Source of the DNA: Pseudohoeflea sp964511625
Lineage (GTDB): Bacteria; Pseudomonadota; Alphaproteobacteria; Rhizobiales; Rhizobiaceae
Length of the DNA stretch: 64,000 nt
Assembly (NCBI GenBank): GCA_964511625.1
Contig: CAZEJG010000020.1
Span: forward strand, 1 to 64,000
Direction: 5' to 3'
Part shown: piece by piece, positions 27,332 through 34,874 of the stretch
How the letters are laid out: each line of letters starts with the position of its first letter
How positions within the stretch are numbered: position 1 is the stretch's first letter
Translations under genes and position numbers: made by a program
Notes under the pieces: generated by a model
Database searches by the model: none
What the model was told of the DNA's origin: nothing
What the model saw: the letters and a program-made list of their open reading frames with translations, nothing else

Positions 27332-28231
27332 TCAGAGGCCGAGATGCTGCCGGAACCACTCCACAGCCGGTCCCGACGAGGCCTCGAAATCATCGACGTA
27401 AGCATCGAAATGGCCGCCGCCGAGCGTTACCAGCCGCTTCGGCCCGAGCGCTTCCTCATAGGCTTCCAGCGCGAGGTCGGAGACCGTCAGAACGTCACCG
27501 AGAGCCACCACGATCATCATCGGTGTCGGGCTGACATATTTGGCGTAGCTGATCGGCTCGTATTCGGTGAACATCTCGACGGACCGAAGCGTCACCTCGT
27601 TGTGCCAGGAGGGTGCGCGGGTCTTGCCCGTCTCGGTGAACCAGGTCCAGCTGTCGGGGGTCGGCAGCGCCGAGGGTGCGGCCGGATCCTCGGCCACGAC
27701 CGGGATCATCGCCGGCTTCTCACCCTTCATTCGCGCCCGCCTGTCCTCGTCGAACATCGCCTGGACCCCGGCCAGATAGTCGGCGCGAATGAGCCGGCGC
27801 GCGTTGCGGTGACCGCTCGCCAGCGGCACCTGTGCAACCACGCATTTCACCCGCCGGTCGAGCGCGCCCACCACCATCACGTGGCCGCCGCTGTAGCTTG
27901 ATCCCCAGATCCCGATCCGTTTGGGGTCGGTTTCCGGCAGGGTTTCGGCCCAGGTAATGGCATCACGGTAGTCGCGCACCTGCTGCCAGGGATCGATCTC
28001 GTAGCGCGGTTCGCCGTCGCTCGCCCCGAAATTGCGGTTGTCGAAGACGACAGCCGCCAGTCCCGCGGCGGCGAAGGCTTCGGCAAACCGGTCGAGATAC
28101 ATTTCCTTCACCGCCGAAAACCCGTGTGCCATGACGATGGTCGGCACCCGACCCGACGCGCCCTCGGGCAGGTAATGCCAGCCGCGCAGCGTCACGCCGT
28201 CCTCGGTCTTGAATTCGATATCCTTGCGCAT
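27332..28231 (-). CDS. alpha/beta hydrolase
   Basis: The 299-residue cytoplasmic protein opens with DIEFKTEDGVTLRGWHYLPEG, then the oxyanion strand IVMAHGFSAVKEMYLDRFAEAF, a nucleophile elbow GSSYSGG with serine, and a C-terminal GGHFDAY with the catalytic histidine. This pattern fits the subgroup of X-Pro peptidase/dienelactone hydrolase-like esterases (often annotated as acetylxylan esterase-like). The substrate is unknown. It is divergent from the AraC regulator 228 bases away, which may control it. Confidence 0.87.
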   Translation of the reverse strand: MRKDIEFKTEDGVTLRGWHYLPEGASGRVPTIVMAHGFSAVKEMYLDRFAEAFAAAGLAAVVFDNRNFGASDGEPRYEIDPWQQVRDYRDAITWAETLPETDPKRIGIWGSSYSGGHVMVVGALDRRVKCVVAQVPLASGHRNARRLIRADYLAGVQAMFDEDRRARMKGEKPAMIPVVAEDPAAPSALPTPDSWTWFTETGKTRAPSWHNEVTLRSVEMFTEYEPISYAKYVSPTPMMIVVALGDVLTVSDLALEAYEEALGPKRLVTLGGGHFDAYVDDFEASSGPAVEWFRQHLGL

Positions 28232-28459
28232 TGTCTCTTGCTCCTCCCTTGCAGGTTTCTACCCGGTGCGCTGGCGGGGCCTCCTCCCCAATTCCGGCAT
28301 CTGGTAATCTTTTTCCGTTCGCCTAAACTCGGCTCGGCCGGTGAGACGACGGATTGCGCCATCATCCCGATCCGGCGTTGTCCGGTCTTGCCAACGGATG
28401 CGCCGAAAATTGACAATCCGTGCACCGGCCGTGTCGAGGAACGCTCCCGGGAGGAGACG

Positions 28460-29401
28460 ATGACCGAAGCCGAGGTATGGTCCACGCTGGGCCACCGAAG
28501 CGACACCCAGTTCGAGGCCTGGCGCCACGCGCTGAGCAGGACGCATCTCGATTGGGACCTCAAATCCGGTGGACACATGCCGTTTCATGCCGAGACGCGA
28601 CAACGCGTTCTCGACGGAATCAGCGTCATCGAGTGCATATGCGACCCGTGCGAAGGCTCCCGCCGCAAGTCCGAGCTCGGACGCAGCGACGACGCCTATT
28701 TCGGCGTCCTGTTCGAGCTCAGCGGTCATGAAATCATCCGCCAGGGCGACCGCGAGGCCGAACTGGCAGCCGGCGATTTCGTTCTCTGGGACAGCGAGCG
28801 CGAGATGGATTTTCGCGTTACCAGCCGCTTGCACAAACTGACCTTGCTGATCCCGAAGCAGCGGGCCAAGCGGCTGGAATGGGACATCGAACGTTTCGCC
28901 GGCACGGTGGTGAAGAACTCGACGGCGGTTAGCGGCATTTCCGCCGAAGCCCTGAGCCGCCTCGCCCGCGATTTCACCCGGATCGGCGATCACGAAGCCG
29001 AAGCCGTCATGCAGCCCATTCTCAGCCTGCTGATGGCGACGCTGACAACCCGGCAGACGCCGCCGGACGTATCGACCGCGCATCGCGACCATTTCGCAGA
29101 ATTCTGCCGCTTCATCCGCAACAACCTCGAAGACAGCCGCCTCGATCCGACCACGGTCGCCGAGGCGCATGGCGTGTCGCTGCGCTATCTCCATTCGGTC
29201 TTCGCCCAGAACAACGACAGCTGCTGCAACTTCATGCGGCGCGAACGGCTGCGGCGCTGCCACGCCGACCTCTCCCGGCCGCACTGTCGCGATACCATCA
29301 CCGAAATCGCATTCCGCTGGGGGTTCAACGACGCGGCTCACTTCAGCCGCGCCTTCAAGGCCGAATTCGGCGTGGCCCCGAAATCCCTTCGTGCGCGCTG
29401 A
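28460..29401 (+). CDS. AraC-family transcriptional regulator
   Basis: The 313-residue protein has an N-terminal AraC_binding_2/cupin-like sensing domain and a C-terminal double helix-turn-helix (first helix pair at VAEAHGVSLRYLHSVFAQN; second at TITEIAFRWGFNDAAHFSRAFKAEFGVAPKSLRAR). ATG 28460 is preceded by GGGAGGAG. It lies between a divergent hydrolase and a co-directional TAXI-TRAP transporter, either of which may be its target. Cys-rich CICDPCEG and NDSCCNFM stretches might matter for sensing; that is a guess. Confidence 0.9.
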   Translation: MTEAEVWSTLGHRSDTQFEAWRHALSRTHLDWDLKSGGHMPFHAETRQRVLDGISVIECICDPCEGSRRKSELGRSDDAYFGVLFELSGHEIIRQGDREAELAAGDFVLWDSEREMDFRVTSRLHKLTLLIPKQRAKRLEWDIERFAGTVVKNSTAVSGISAEALSRLARDFTRIGDHEAEAVMQPILSLLMATLTTRQTPPDVSTAHRDHFAEFCRFIRNNLEDSRLDPTTVAEAHGVSLRYLHSVFAQNNDSCCNFMRRERLRRCHADLSRPHCRDTITEIAFRWGFNDAAHFSRAFKAEFGVAPKSLRAR

Positions 29402-29595
29402 GGCTCCCCCGGGCGGAACGGTGAGATGTCACCTGACATGCCCCGCGGCCGCGATCAGCGGCGGCCCGCTTCCCGCATCTGTTTGTCCCCGACCCGCACG
29501 CACTTAGTCGTGTGCTCGCGCAACTCCGCCTTGAACACATGCGCCGACCCCCGTAAGCTGCCGGCAACGACCAAGAAGCATGACAGGGAGTACTC

Positions 29596-30597
29596 ATGAA
29601 ACATTACAAGCTCATCGCCGGCGCGGCAGTCGCGCTCGGTCTCGCCACGGGCGCCATCGCGCAGGACATCCAGTTCTTCCGCATCGGCACCGGCGGCACC
29701 GCCGGCACCTACTATCCGATCGGCGGCCTGCTCGCCAACGCCATCTCCAACCCGCCCGGCTCGCGCGCCTGTGAAGAAGGCGGCTCCTGCGGCGTTCCGG
29801 GTCTGGTGGCTTCGGCGCTCTCGGCCAACGGTTCGGTCGCCAACATCAACGCCATTGCCGGCGGCACGCTCGAATCGGGCTTCGCCCAGTCCGACGTCGC
29901 CACCTGGGCCTATACCGGCACCGGCATCTGGGAAGGCAAGGAGCCGGTCGAGAAGCTGCGCGCCATCGCCAACCTCTATCCCGAAAGCATCCACCTGGTG
30001 GCCAGCGCCGAATCCGGCATCAATTCCGTCGCCGACCTCAAGGGCAAGAAGGTCTCGCTCGACGAGCCGGGCTCCGGCACGCTGGTCGACGCCCGCGTGA
30101 TTCTCGAAGGCTACGGCCTCTCCGAGGACGACATCTCGCCGGAATACCTCAAGCCCGACCAGGCCGCCGACCGCATGCGCGACGGTGCAATGGACGCCTT
30201 CTTCTTCGTCGGCGGCTATCCGGCCGGTGCGATCGCCGAACTCGCCAGCCAGCACGACGTCAAGCTGGTGCCGATCACCTGCGACGAGGCTCCGTCGATC
30301 TGCGAGAAGTATTCCTTCTTCGCCTCCGACACCGTGCCGGGCGGCACCTATGACGGCAACCCGGACGACGTGAAGACGCTCGCCGTGGGCGCCCAGTGGG
30401 TGACCAGCGCCGACCAGCCGGAAGAGCTGATCTACGGCATCACCAAGGCCCTGTGGAACGACAATACCCGCAAGCAGCTCGACGCCGGCCACGCCAAGGG
30501 CAAGTCGATCACCAAGGACACCGCGCTCAACGGCGTCGGCATCCCGCTGCATCCGGGCGCCGAAAAATTCTACAAGGAAGCCGGCCTGTTGAAGTAA
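29596..30597 (+). CDS. TAXI-family TRAP transporter solute-binding protein
   Basis: The 333-residue periplasmic protein has a signal peptide (MKHYKLIAGAAVALGLATGAIA-QD) and the TAXI signature FFRIGTGGTAGTYYPIGGLLANAI. TAXI proteins bind small carboxylates and similar substrates for a TRAP permease. The pair C60/C66 in CEEGGSCG and C232/C239 in CDEAPSIC (approximate numbering) may form disulfides. AGGGAGT lies before the ATG. A hairpin separates it from the permease gene. Confidence 0.94.
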   Translation: MKHYKLIAGAAVALGLATGAIAQDIQFFRIGTGGTAGTYYPIGGLLANAISNPPGSRACEEGGSCGVPGLVASALSANGSVANINAIAGGTLESGFAQSDVATWAYTGTGIWEGKEPVEKLRAIANLYPESIHLVASAESGINSVADLKGKKVSLDEPGSGTLVDARVILEGYGLSEDDISPEYLKPDQAADRMRDGAMDAFFFVGGYPAGAIAELASQHDVKLVPITCDEAPSICEKYSFFASDTVPGGTYDGNPDDVKTLAVGAQWVTSADQPEELIYGITKALWNDNTRKQLDAGHAKGKSITKDTALNGVGIPLHPGAEKFYKEAGLLK

Positions 30598-30631
30598 GGC
30601 AGGCGGTTCGCCTCTGAGGCACCACGATCCC

Positions 30632-30664
30632 CAGGGGGCCGCGCAGAAATTGCGTGGCCCCCTG
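30632..30664 (+). terminator. intercistronic hairpin between TAXI protein and permease
   Basis: CAGGGGGCC-G-CGCA, loop GAAAT, TGCG-T-GGCCCCCTG form a 14-bp stem with one G-T wobble, followed by only TTTC. Such hairpins after a binding-protein gene act as partial terminators or mRNA stabilisers, keeping the binding protein in excess over the permease. Confidence 0.6.
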
Positions 30665-30714
30665 TTTCGCGACTGACAAGACGATACCGAACAACAAGAA
30701 GAATGGTGGGGACC

Positions 30715-32793
30715 ATGAGCGTGGACAAAGAGAAGGCGGAAACTGCCGAGGACGTTCGTCATCTGACGGCTGACGAATTACAGGCGATCGAGGAGACCTA
30801 TGATCCGGAACTTCGCTTCCGTGTCCTCGTCTGGCCGCTGACGATCTTTACCGCGACGGTCCTGTTCCTGCTGTCGTGCTACCATTTCTACACCGCCGGC
30901 TTCGGAATTCCTCAAGCGACCGTCCATCGCGGCCTGCATCTGGGCGTCACCCTGCTTGTGGTCTTCCTGAGCTTCTCCGCTTTCGGCAAGAAGGAGATCA
31001 AGCCCGGCGCGCTCGCCCCCTTCGGCCTGCCGCTGATCGACTGGGTGCTCGGCATAGCCGGCTTCGTCGCCGCCCTCTACGTGCCCTGGATCTATTCCGA
31101 ACTCGCCTTCCGCGTCGGCGATCCCCTGCCCATCGACATCGTCATGGGCACGATCCTCATCGTGGTGCTGCTCGAGGCGGTACGCCGTTCCATGGGCTGG
31201 CCGCTGCCGGTGATCGCCATCCTCTTCATCGCCTACGCCTATTTCGGCAAGTCGATGCCCGGCATCTTCGTCCATCCGGGCGCCAGTTGGGCCAACATCG
31301 TCAACCACCTCTATCTGACCTCGCAGGGTATCTACGGCACCGCGCTCGGCGTCATCGCAACTTACGTGTTCCATTTCGTGCTCTTCGGCGTGATGGCCAC
31401 CCGCATCGGCCTCGGCCAGCTTTTCATCGACGTCGCCTCCGCGCTCGCCGGACGCTATGCCGGCGGTCCGGCCAAGGTCTCGGTGCTCTCCTCCGCGCTG
31501 CTCGGCTCGATTTCCGGCTCCTCGATCGCCAACACGGTGACCACCGGCGCGCTGACCATTCCGGCGATGATCCGCATCGGCTATCCCCGCCACTTCGCCG
31601 CAGCCGTCGAGGCCGCCGCCTCCACGGGCGGACAGATCACCCCGCCGGTCATGGGCGCCGTGGCCTTCCTGATGATCGAGTATCTCGGCCTGCCGCTCAC
31701 CACCATCCTGACCGCCGCCCTGGTGCCCGCCTTCATGCACTTCTTCGGCGTTCTGGTGCAGGTGCATCTGGAAGCCCGCCGGCTCGGCCTGCGCGGTCTT
31801 TCCGCCGAGGAGATCCCCAATGCTTGGAAGGTCCTGAAGGAAGGCTGGCTGTCGGTGGTACCGCTCCTGGTGCTCGTCGCCATCCTTCTGTCCGGCCGCA
31901 CCCCCTTTGCCGCCGCCTTCTGGTCGATCACCGCCTGCATCATCGTGCTGGTCATCCAGCAGGTGCGTGAAGGCGGGCTTCTCGCCGGCCTAAAGGGCAC
32001 CGCCCACGGCGTCTGGGAAGGCTTCATTCTCGGTGCCAAGCAGTCGCTTTCGGTCACCGCGGCGGCCGCCCTGGTCGGCGTCGTCATCGGCGTGGTCACG
32101 CTCACCGGCGTCGGCTTCAAGATCGCCTACATGGTCACCGGCATCGCCCAGGACTGGGCCGGCTCGATCCACACCATGCTGGCATTCCTTCCCTTCGAAC
32201 TGATGACCATCCCGACGCTGACGCTGCTCTTCACGCTGGTGCTGACGGCGGTCGTCTGCATCCTGATGGGCTGCGGCATTCCGACGACGGCCAACTACAT
32301 CATCATGGTCGCCGTCGCAGCCCCCATCCTCGGCCTGCTCGGCGTCCAGCCGCTCGTCGCCCACTTCTTCGTCTTCTATTACGGGGTGCTGGCCGACGTG
32401 ACGCCACCGGTGGCGATGGCGGCCTATGCGGGCGCAGGCATCGCCGATGCCAACGCCTTCAAGGCCGGCAACACCGCCTTCCGGCTCTCCATGGGCAAGG
32501 CGCTGGTGCCCTTCGTCTTCGCCTTCCAGCCCGCGCTGCTGCTGGTCACCGATAATTTCACCTGGACCGCCTTCGCCCTCGCCTTCGGCGGCACCGTGCT
32601 CGGCATCTGGGCGCTGGCCGCCGCCGTCTCCAACTGGCTCTTCGCGCCGCTCCGCTGGTACGAACGCATCGCGCTGGTACTCTCGGCAATCCTGCTGGTC
32701 GCCCCGGATTTGACGGCCACCGTCGTGGGCCTGTTGCTGATGGCACCGGTGGCGGCACGGCAGTTGCTGATGAAGGAACCGGCGCCGGCGTGA
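30715..32793 (+). CDS. TRAP transporter fused permease (4TM plus 12TM)
   Basis: The 692-residue inner-membrane protein merges the small (DctQ-like) and large (DctM-like) TRAP subunits, the usual form for TAXI systems. An N-terminal cytoplasmic stretch precedes four helices; the large part shows ALLGSISGSSIANTVTTGALTIP, the GGQITPPVMGAVAFLM motif, GCGIPTTANYIIM and DVTPPVAMAAYAGAG. It uses a sodium gradient in studied relatives. ATG 30715 is preferred over 30703 because GGTGGGGA precedes it. Partner is the TAXI protein upstream. Confidence 0.93.
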   Translation: MSVDKEKAETAEDVRHLTADELQAIEETYDPELRFRVLVWPLTIFTATVLFLLSCYHFYTAGFGIPQATVHRGLHLGVTLLVVFLSFSAFGKKEIKPGALAPFGLPLIDWVLGIAGFVAALYVPWIYSELAFRVGDPLPIDIVMGTILIVVLLEAVRRSMGWPLPVIAILFIAYAYFGKSMPGIFVHPGASWANIVNHLYLTSQGIYGTALGVIATYVFHFVLFGVMATRIGLGQLFIDVASALAGRYAGGPAKVSVLSSALLGSISGSSIANTVTTGALTIPAMIRIGYPRHFAAAVEAAASTGGQITPPVMGAVAFLMIEYLGLPLTTILTAALVPAFMHFFGVLVQVHLEARRLGLRGLSAEEIPNAWKVLKEGWLSVVPLLVLVAILLSGRTPFAAAFWSITACIIVLVIQQVREGGLLAGLKGTAHGVWEGFILGAKQSLSVTAAAALVGVVIGVVTLTGVGFKIAYMVTGIAQDWAGSIHTMLAFLPFELMTIPTLTLLFTLVLTAVVCILMGCGIPTTANYIIMVAVAAPILGLLGVQPLVAHFFVFYYGVLADVTPPVAMAAYAGAGIADANAFKAGNTAFRLSMGKALVPFVFAFQPALLLVTDNFTWTAFALAFGGTVLGIWALAAAVSNWLFAPLRWYERIALVLSAILLVAPDLTATVVGLLLMAPVAARQLLMKEPAPA

Positions 32794-32997
32794 GGGGGGC
32801 ACTAAATAGGCATGTCGTGAACGGCGCGGTGTTGCTGCTTTGCGCCCTCATTTCGGACGTTCGCACGCCCTTGGCCTTGTTTCGCAAGCTGCCGCTCGTT
32901 GCGTCGGGAGCTAAATTCTATCGGGGTTGGGGAGTTCGCTTTCGCAGCATGACTAGTTTGGATGTAATATCACGAAAAAGGCCAAGTCCCGATTGGG

Positions 32998-34290
32998 TTA
33001 TAGCTTCCTAAGATTCTCTATCTCGCGAAGCGCGGCACGTTCAAACCGCTTGATTTGCTTAGTGATCTTTTCGTCGTCATCGAAGGCAGCTGCGCTTCGT
33101 CGCCCGTAGGAAGAGAAGTTGCGAACCGTTCGAAGACCATCGTCGTCACGCACCTTGAGATGGGTGAAGCGACGATACAAACGCTTGGTGTGCACCTTCT
33201 TGGACTTGCCCAAAGCAATATTAAGCTCGGCGATCTTGTGGGTTCGACGCATCGCCCTTTTCATCTTGCGCCACTGGCGAGCGAGGGAACTCTCACGAAT
33301 TGCAGGCCCCGCTTCATGGAGCGCGAAGCCGAGGTATTGTGCCGCTTTCCCCGCCACGGCGCCTGTACCTGTGAACTCGGTCCTCTCGGTCTTGTGCGGC
33401 GAGATCTCCAACTTCTCCGCCTTGATCAGATCCATGATTTTCGCTTCAGCCGCCGTGGCGTGAGCAGGGTCGCAGATCACCAAGATGTCGTCCGAATACC
33501 GGCGATAAATCGCACCTATGCTTTCGCAGTAGGCGCGTGCAGCGGCGTCGAAATCAATCATGTATAGGTTCGACGCTGCTGCGCTGATGGGAGTGCCCTG
33601 AGGGATGCCTCGCCGATGCCCCTTTGCGAGTTCTGGGTTAGGGTGGAACTTGATACCACTGGCTTTTAGCTCTTCGACGCTGGCGATCCGGTCCCGGCTC
33701 TTCTCTTTCAGCCGGGCGGCGAACGTGGCATTTGCCTTGAGCTCTTTCATATCGACGTAGTGAAATGCGGTAATCGCCCGAAACACACGCATCCAATGTT
33801 CGGGGAGCGACGTTTCGCCCAGCAAAGCCTTCAGGCGGCGTTTTAGGAGGGCGTGATCAAGGTTGTCGAAGAAGCTGCTGACGTCGAAAGCAAGTATCGT
33901 GACGGGGGCATGGGTCTTGGCAAAGCCAAGTACTTCCGCCGAGAAATCGTAGTTGCCGCGTCCGAGGGCACGATAGGCCAGAACGCTATCGGACAGGCCT
34001 GCGGATCCATAATGGGCGTCCAGCAACTTATTCATCTCGCTCGCGTAGAACGAAAGTATGCAGGCGTCTCGGTGCGATGCATACTTGATTGGGCGGTCCT
34101 TTGAAGTGATCGTCCGAGTCCCAGTCTTCGGGCATTTTTTGTAGCGCTTTTCGGATTTCGTGTAATGCAGGAGGGGCAGGAAAGAGTGCTGAAGCACGAA
34201 GCCCGGATTCACCACCTTGCTGGCGAACTTCTCGCCTACGGGCATATCGAAATGGCGGTAGCCTCTGGATTTAAACCAATCGAGCGGCAT
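32998..34290 (-). CDS. DRT2-like antiphage reverse transcriptase
   Basis: The 430-residue protein is a reverse transcriptase: first catalytic Asp in ILAFDVSSFF (D136), RT motif GHRRGIPQGTPISAAASNLYM (about 224-244), and the active-site YSDD at 265-268. The N-terminus WFKSRGYRHFDMPV and the blocks HSFLPLLHYTKSEKR, RPIKYASHRDACI and LAYRALGRGNYDF match what I recall of DRT type 2 (UG2) enzymes. It has no maturase, endonuclease or extra effector domain. AGGAGG lies 4 bases before ATG 34290; the frame stays open upstream but that part is the predicted ncRNA. DRT2 enzymes copy an adjacent ncRNA into repeats. GC content is lower than the flanks, suggesting acquisition. Confidence 0.85.
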   Translation of the reverse strand: MPLDWFKSRGYRHFDMPVGEKFASKVVNPGFVLQHSFLPLLHYTKSEKRYKKCPKTGTRTITSKDRPIKYASHRDACILSFYASEMNKLLDAHYGSAGLSDSVLAYRALGRGNYDFSAEVLGFAKTHAPVTILAFDVSSFFDNLDHALLKRRLKALLGETSLPEHWMRVFRAITAFHYVDMKELKANATFAARLKEKSRDRIASVEELKASGIKFHPNPELAKGHRRGIPQGTPISAAASNLYMIDFDAAARAYCESIGAIYRRYSDDILVICDPAHATAAEAKIMDLIKAEKLEISPHKTERTEFTGTGAVAGKAAQYLGFALHEAGPAIRESSLARQWRKMKRAMRRTHKIAELNIALGKSKKVHTKRLYRRFTHLKVRDDDGLRTVRNFSSYGRRSAAAFDDDEKITKQIKRFERAALREIENLRKL

Positions 34291-34595
34291 TGGGCCTCCT
34301 AAACGCAGAGTTCGGAGGACTGGCCCTGACCCTGGGCTCCGGTTTTTAGGCCGGGCGTCCCCCGAACGCACGCCACCATCTGTCAGCGTATACGTTCGGC
34401 GTGTTTTCTCCGAACGCCTCGCAGACACGGGTCTCGAAACGCGAGGTGGTATAATGTAACCGTGGAGGTCCGAGCGATGCTCAGTGTCTCATTCACTCTG
34501 GATCTGGTCGCGGCGATGCTGTTCGGCATCGTGCTGCCAGGTCACCATAAAGAAGTTGACAAGTTCAACGGCCAAACCCGTGAGCCAATTCCCTC
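34291..34595 (-). ncRNA. predicted DRT2 template ncRNA
   Basis: This region directly upstream of the RT is where DRT2 loci encode a ncRNA of nearly 300 nt. On the minus strand it holds adjacent hairpins: CCTCGC/GCGAGG with inner AGAC/GTCT (34446-34417), a perfect CGTTCGG/CCGAACG (34416-34393), GGCGT/ACGCC (34374-34354), and CCTCC pairing with the RT ribosome site. The 5' end is a guess based on AATAATG at 34609-34603 acting as -10 element. The 3' end is set at the RT start. The template part is described in the entry at 34442-34570. Confidence 0.55.
34442..34570 (+). other. predicted 129-base cDNA repeat unit encoding a neo-like endless ORF
   Basis: On the strand opposite the RT gene are TATAAT (34450-34455), GGAGG (34464-34468), ATG 8 bases later (34477), and near the end TTGACA (34556-34561). 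AACG at 34438-34441 recurs at 34567-34570, exactly 129 bases away. If reverse transcription ends after 34570 and resumes at 34442, head-to-tail copies have TTGACA-N17-TATAAT at each junction. Because 129 is 43 codons, the frame from ATG 34477 has no stop through any number of repeats. The peptide unit begins MLSVSFTLDLVAAMLFGIVL and ends FNARWYNVTVEVRA. In the chromosome itself the -35 lies downstream, so no promoter exists. Inference from sequence, not demonstrated. Confidence 0.5.
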
Positions 34596-34874
34596 GGGCA
34601 TACATTATTTGGGGAGCGCATACGTGTCATTCAAGACTGCGACGGATTATTTCGTGATGAGATGACAGCATACGAAAGGGGGAGGCTTATACGGATATTC
34701 TCGACAGAGAGTAAAGCTCCGGTTTGGGCCGGAATTGCGGACGAATGGCAGCTAAGCCCAAGTAATGTTCGAAAGTTGCCATTTCCTTCACGGCCCCGAT
34801 GCTGTCGCTCATTGGAGTCCGCCGCAGCAGTCGAGATAGGCTCACCACCTCAAATTGAACGCAACCCCTCCCCC
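34571..34874. other. gene-free region between the RT locus and the enolase-superfamily gene
   Basis: Besides the presumed 5' end and promoter of the ncRNA (to about 34632), nothing is recognisable. The neo-like frame continues open to a TGA at 34663-34665 on the plus strand. The segment 34670-34870 has no ribosome site or family-like translation on either strand. Confidence 0.5.

Noticed and set aside
32998..34290. Group II intron maturase
   Set aside because: There is no maturase or endonuclease domain after the RT and no intron domain V/VI-like RNA downstream; the N-terminus fits DRT2 instead.
32998..34595. Retron with msr-msd
   Set aside because: I do not see the long inverted repeat flanking an msr-msd region or typical retron RT features; the RNA hairpins and repeat logic fit DRT2 better. 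The nearby HNH-ATPase genes are 10 kb away and not in an RT operon.
34462..34665. Ordinary 67-codon gene on the plus strand
   Set aside because: Its only -35-like hexamer lies inside and downstream of the start, so it would not be transcribed from the chromosome; better read as part of the predicted template.
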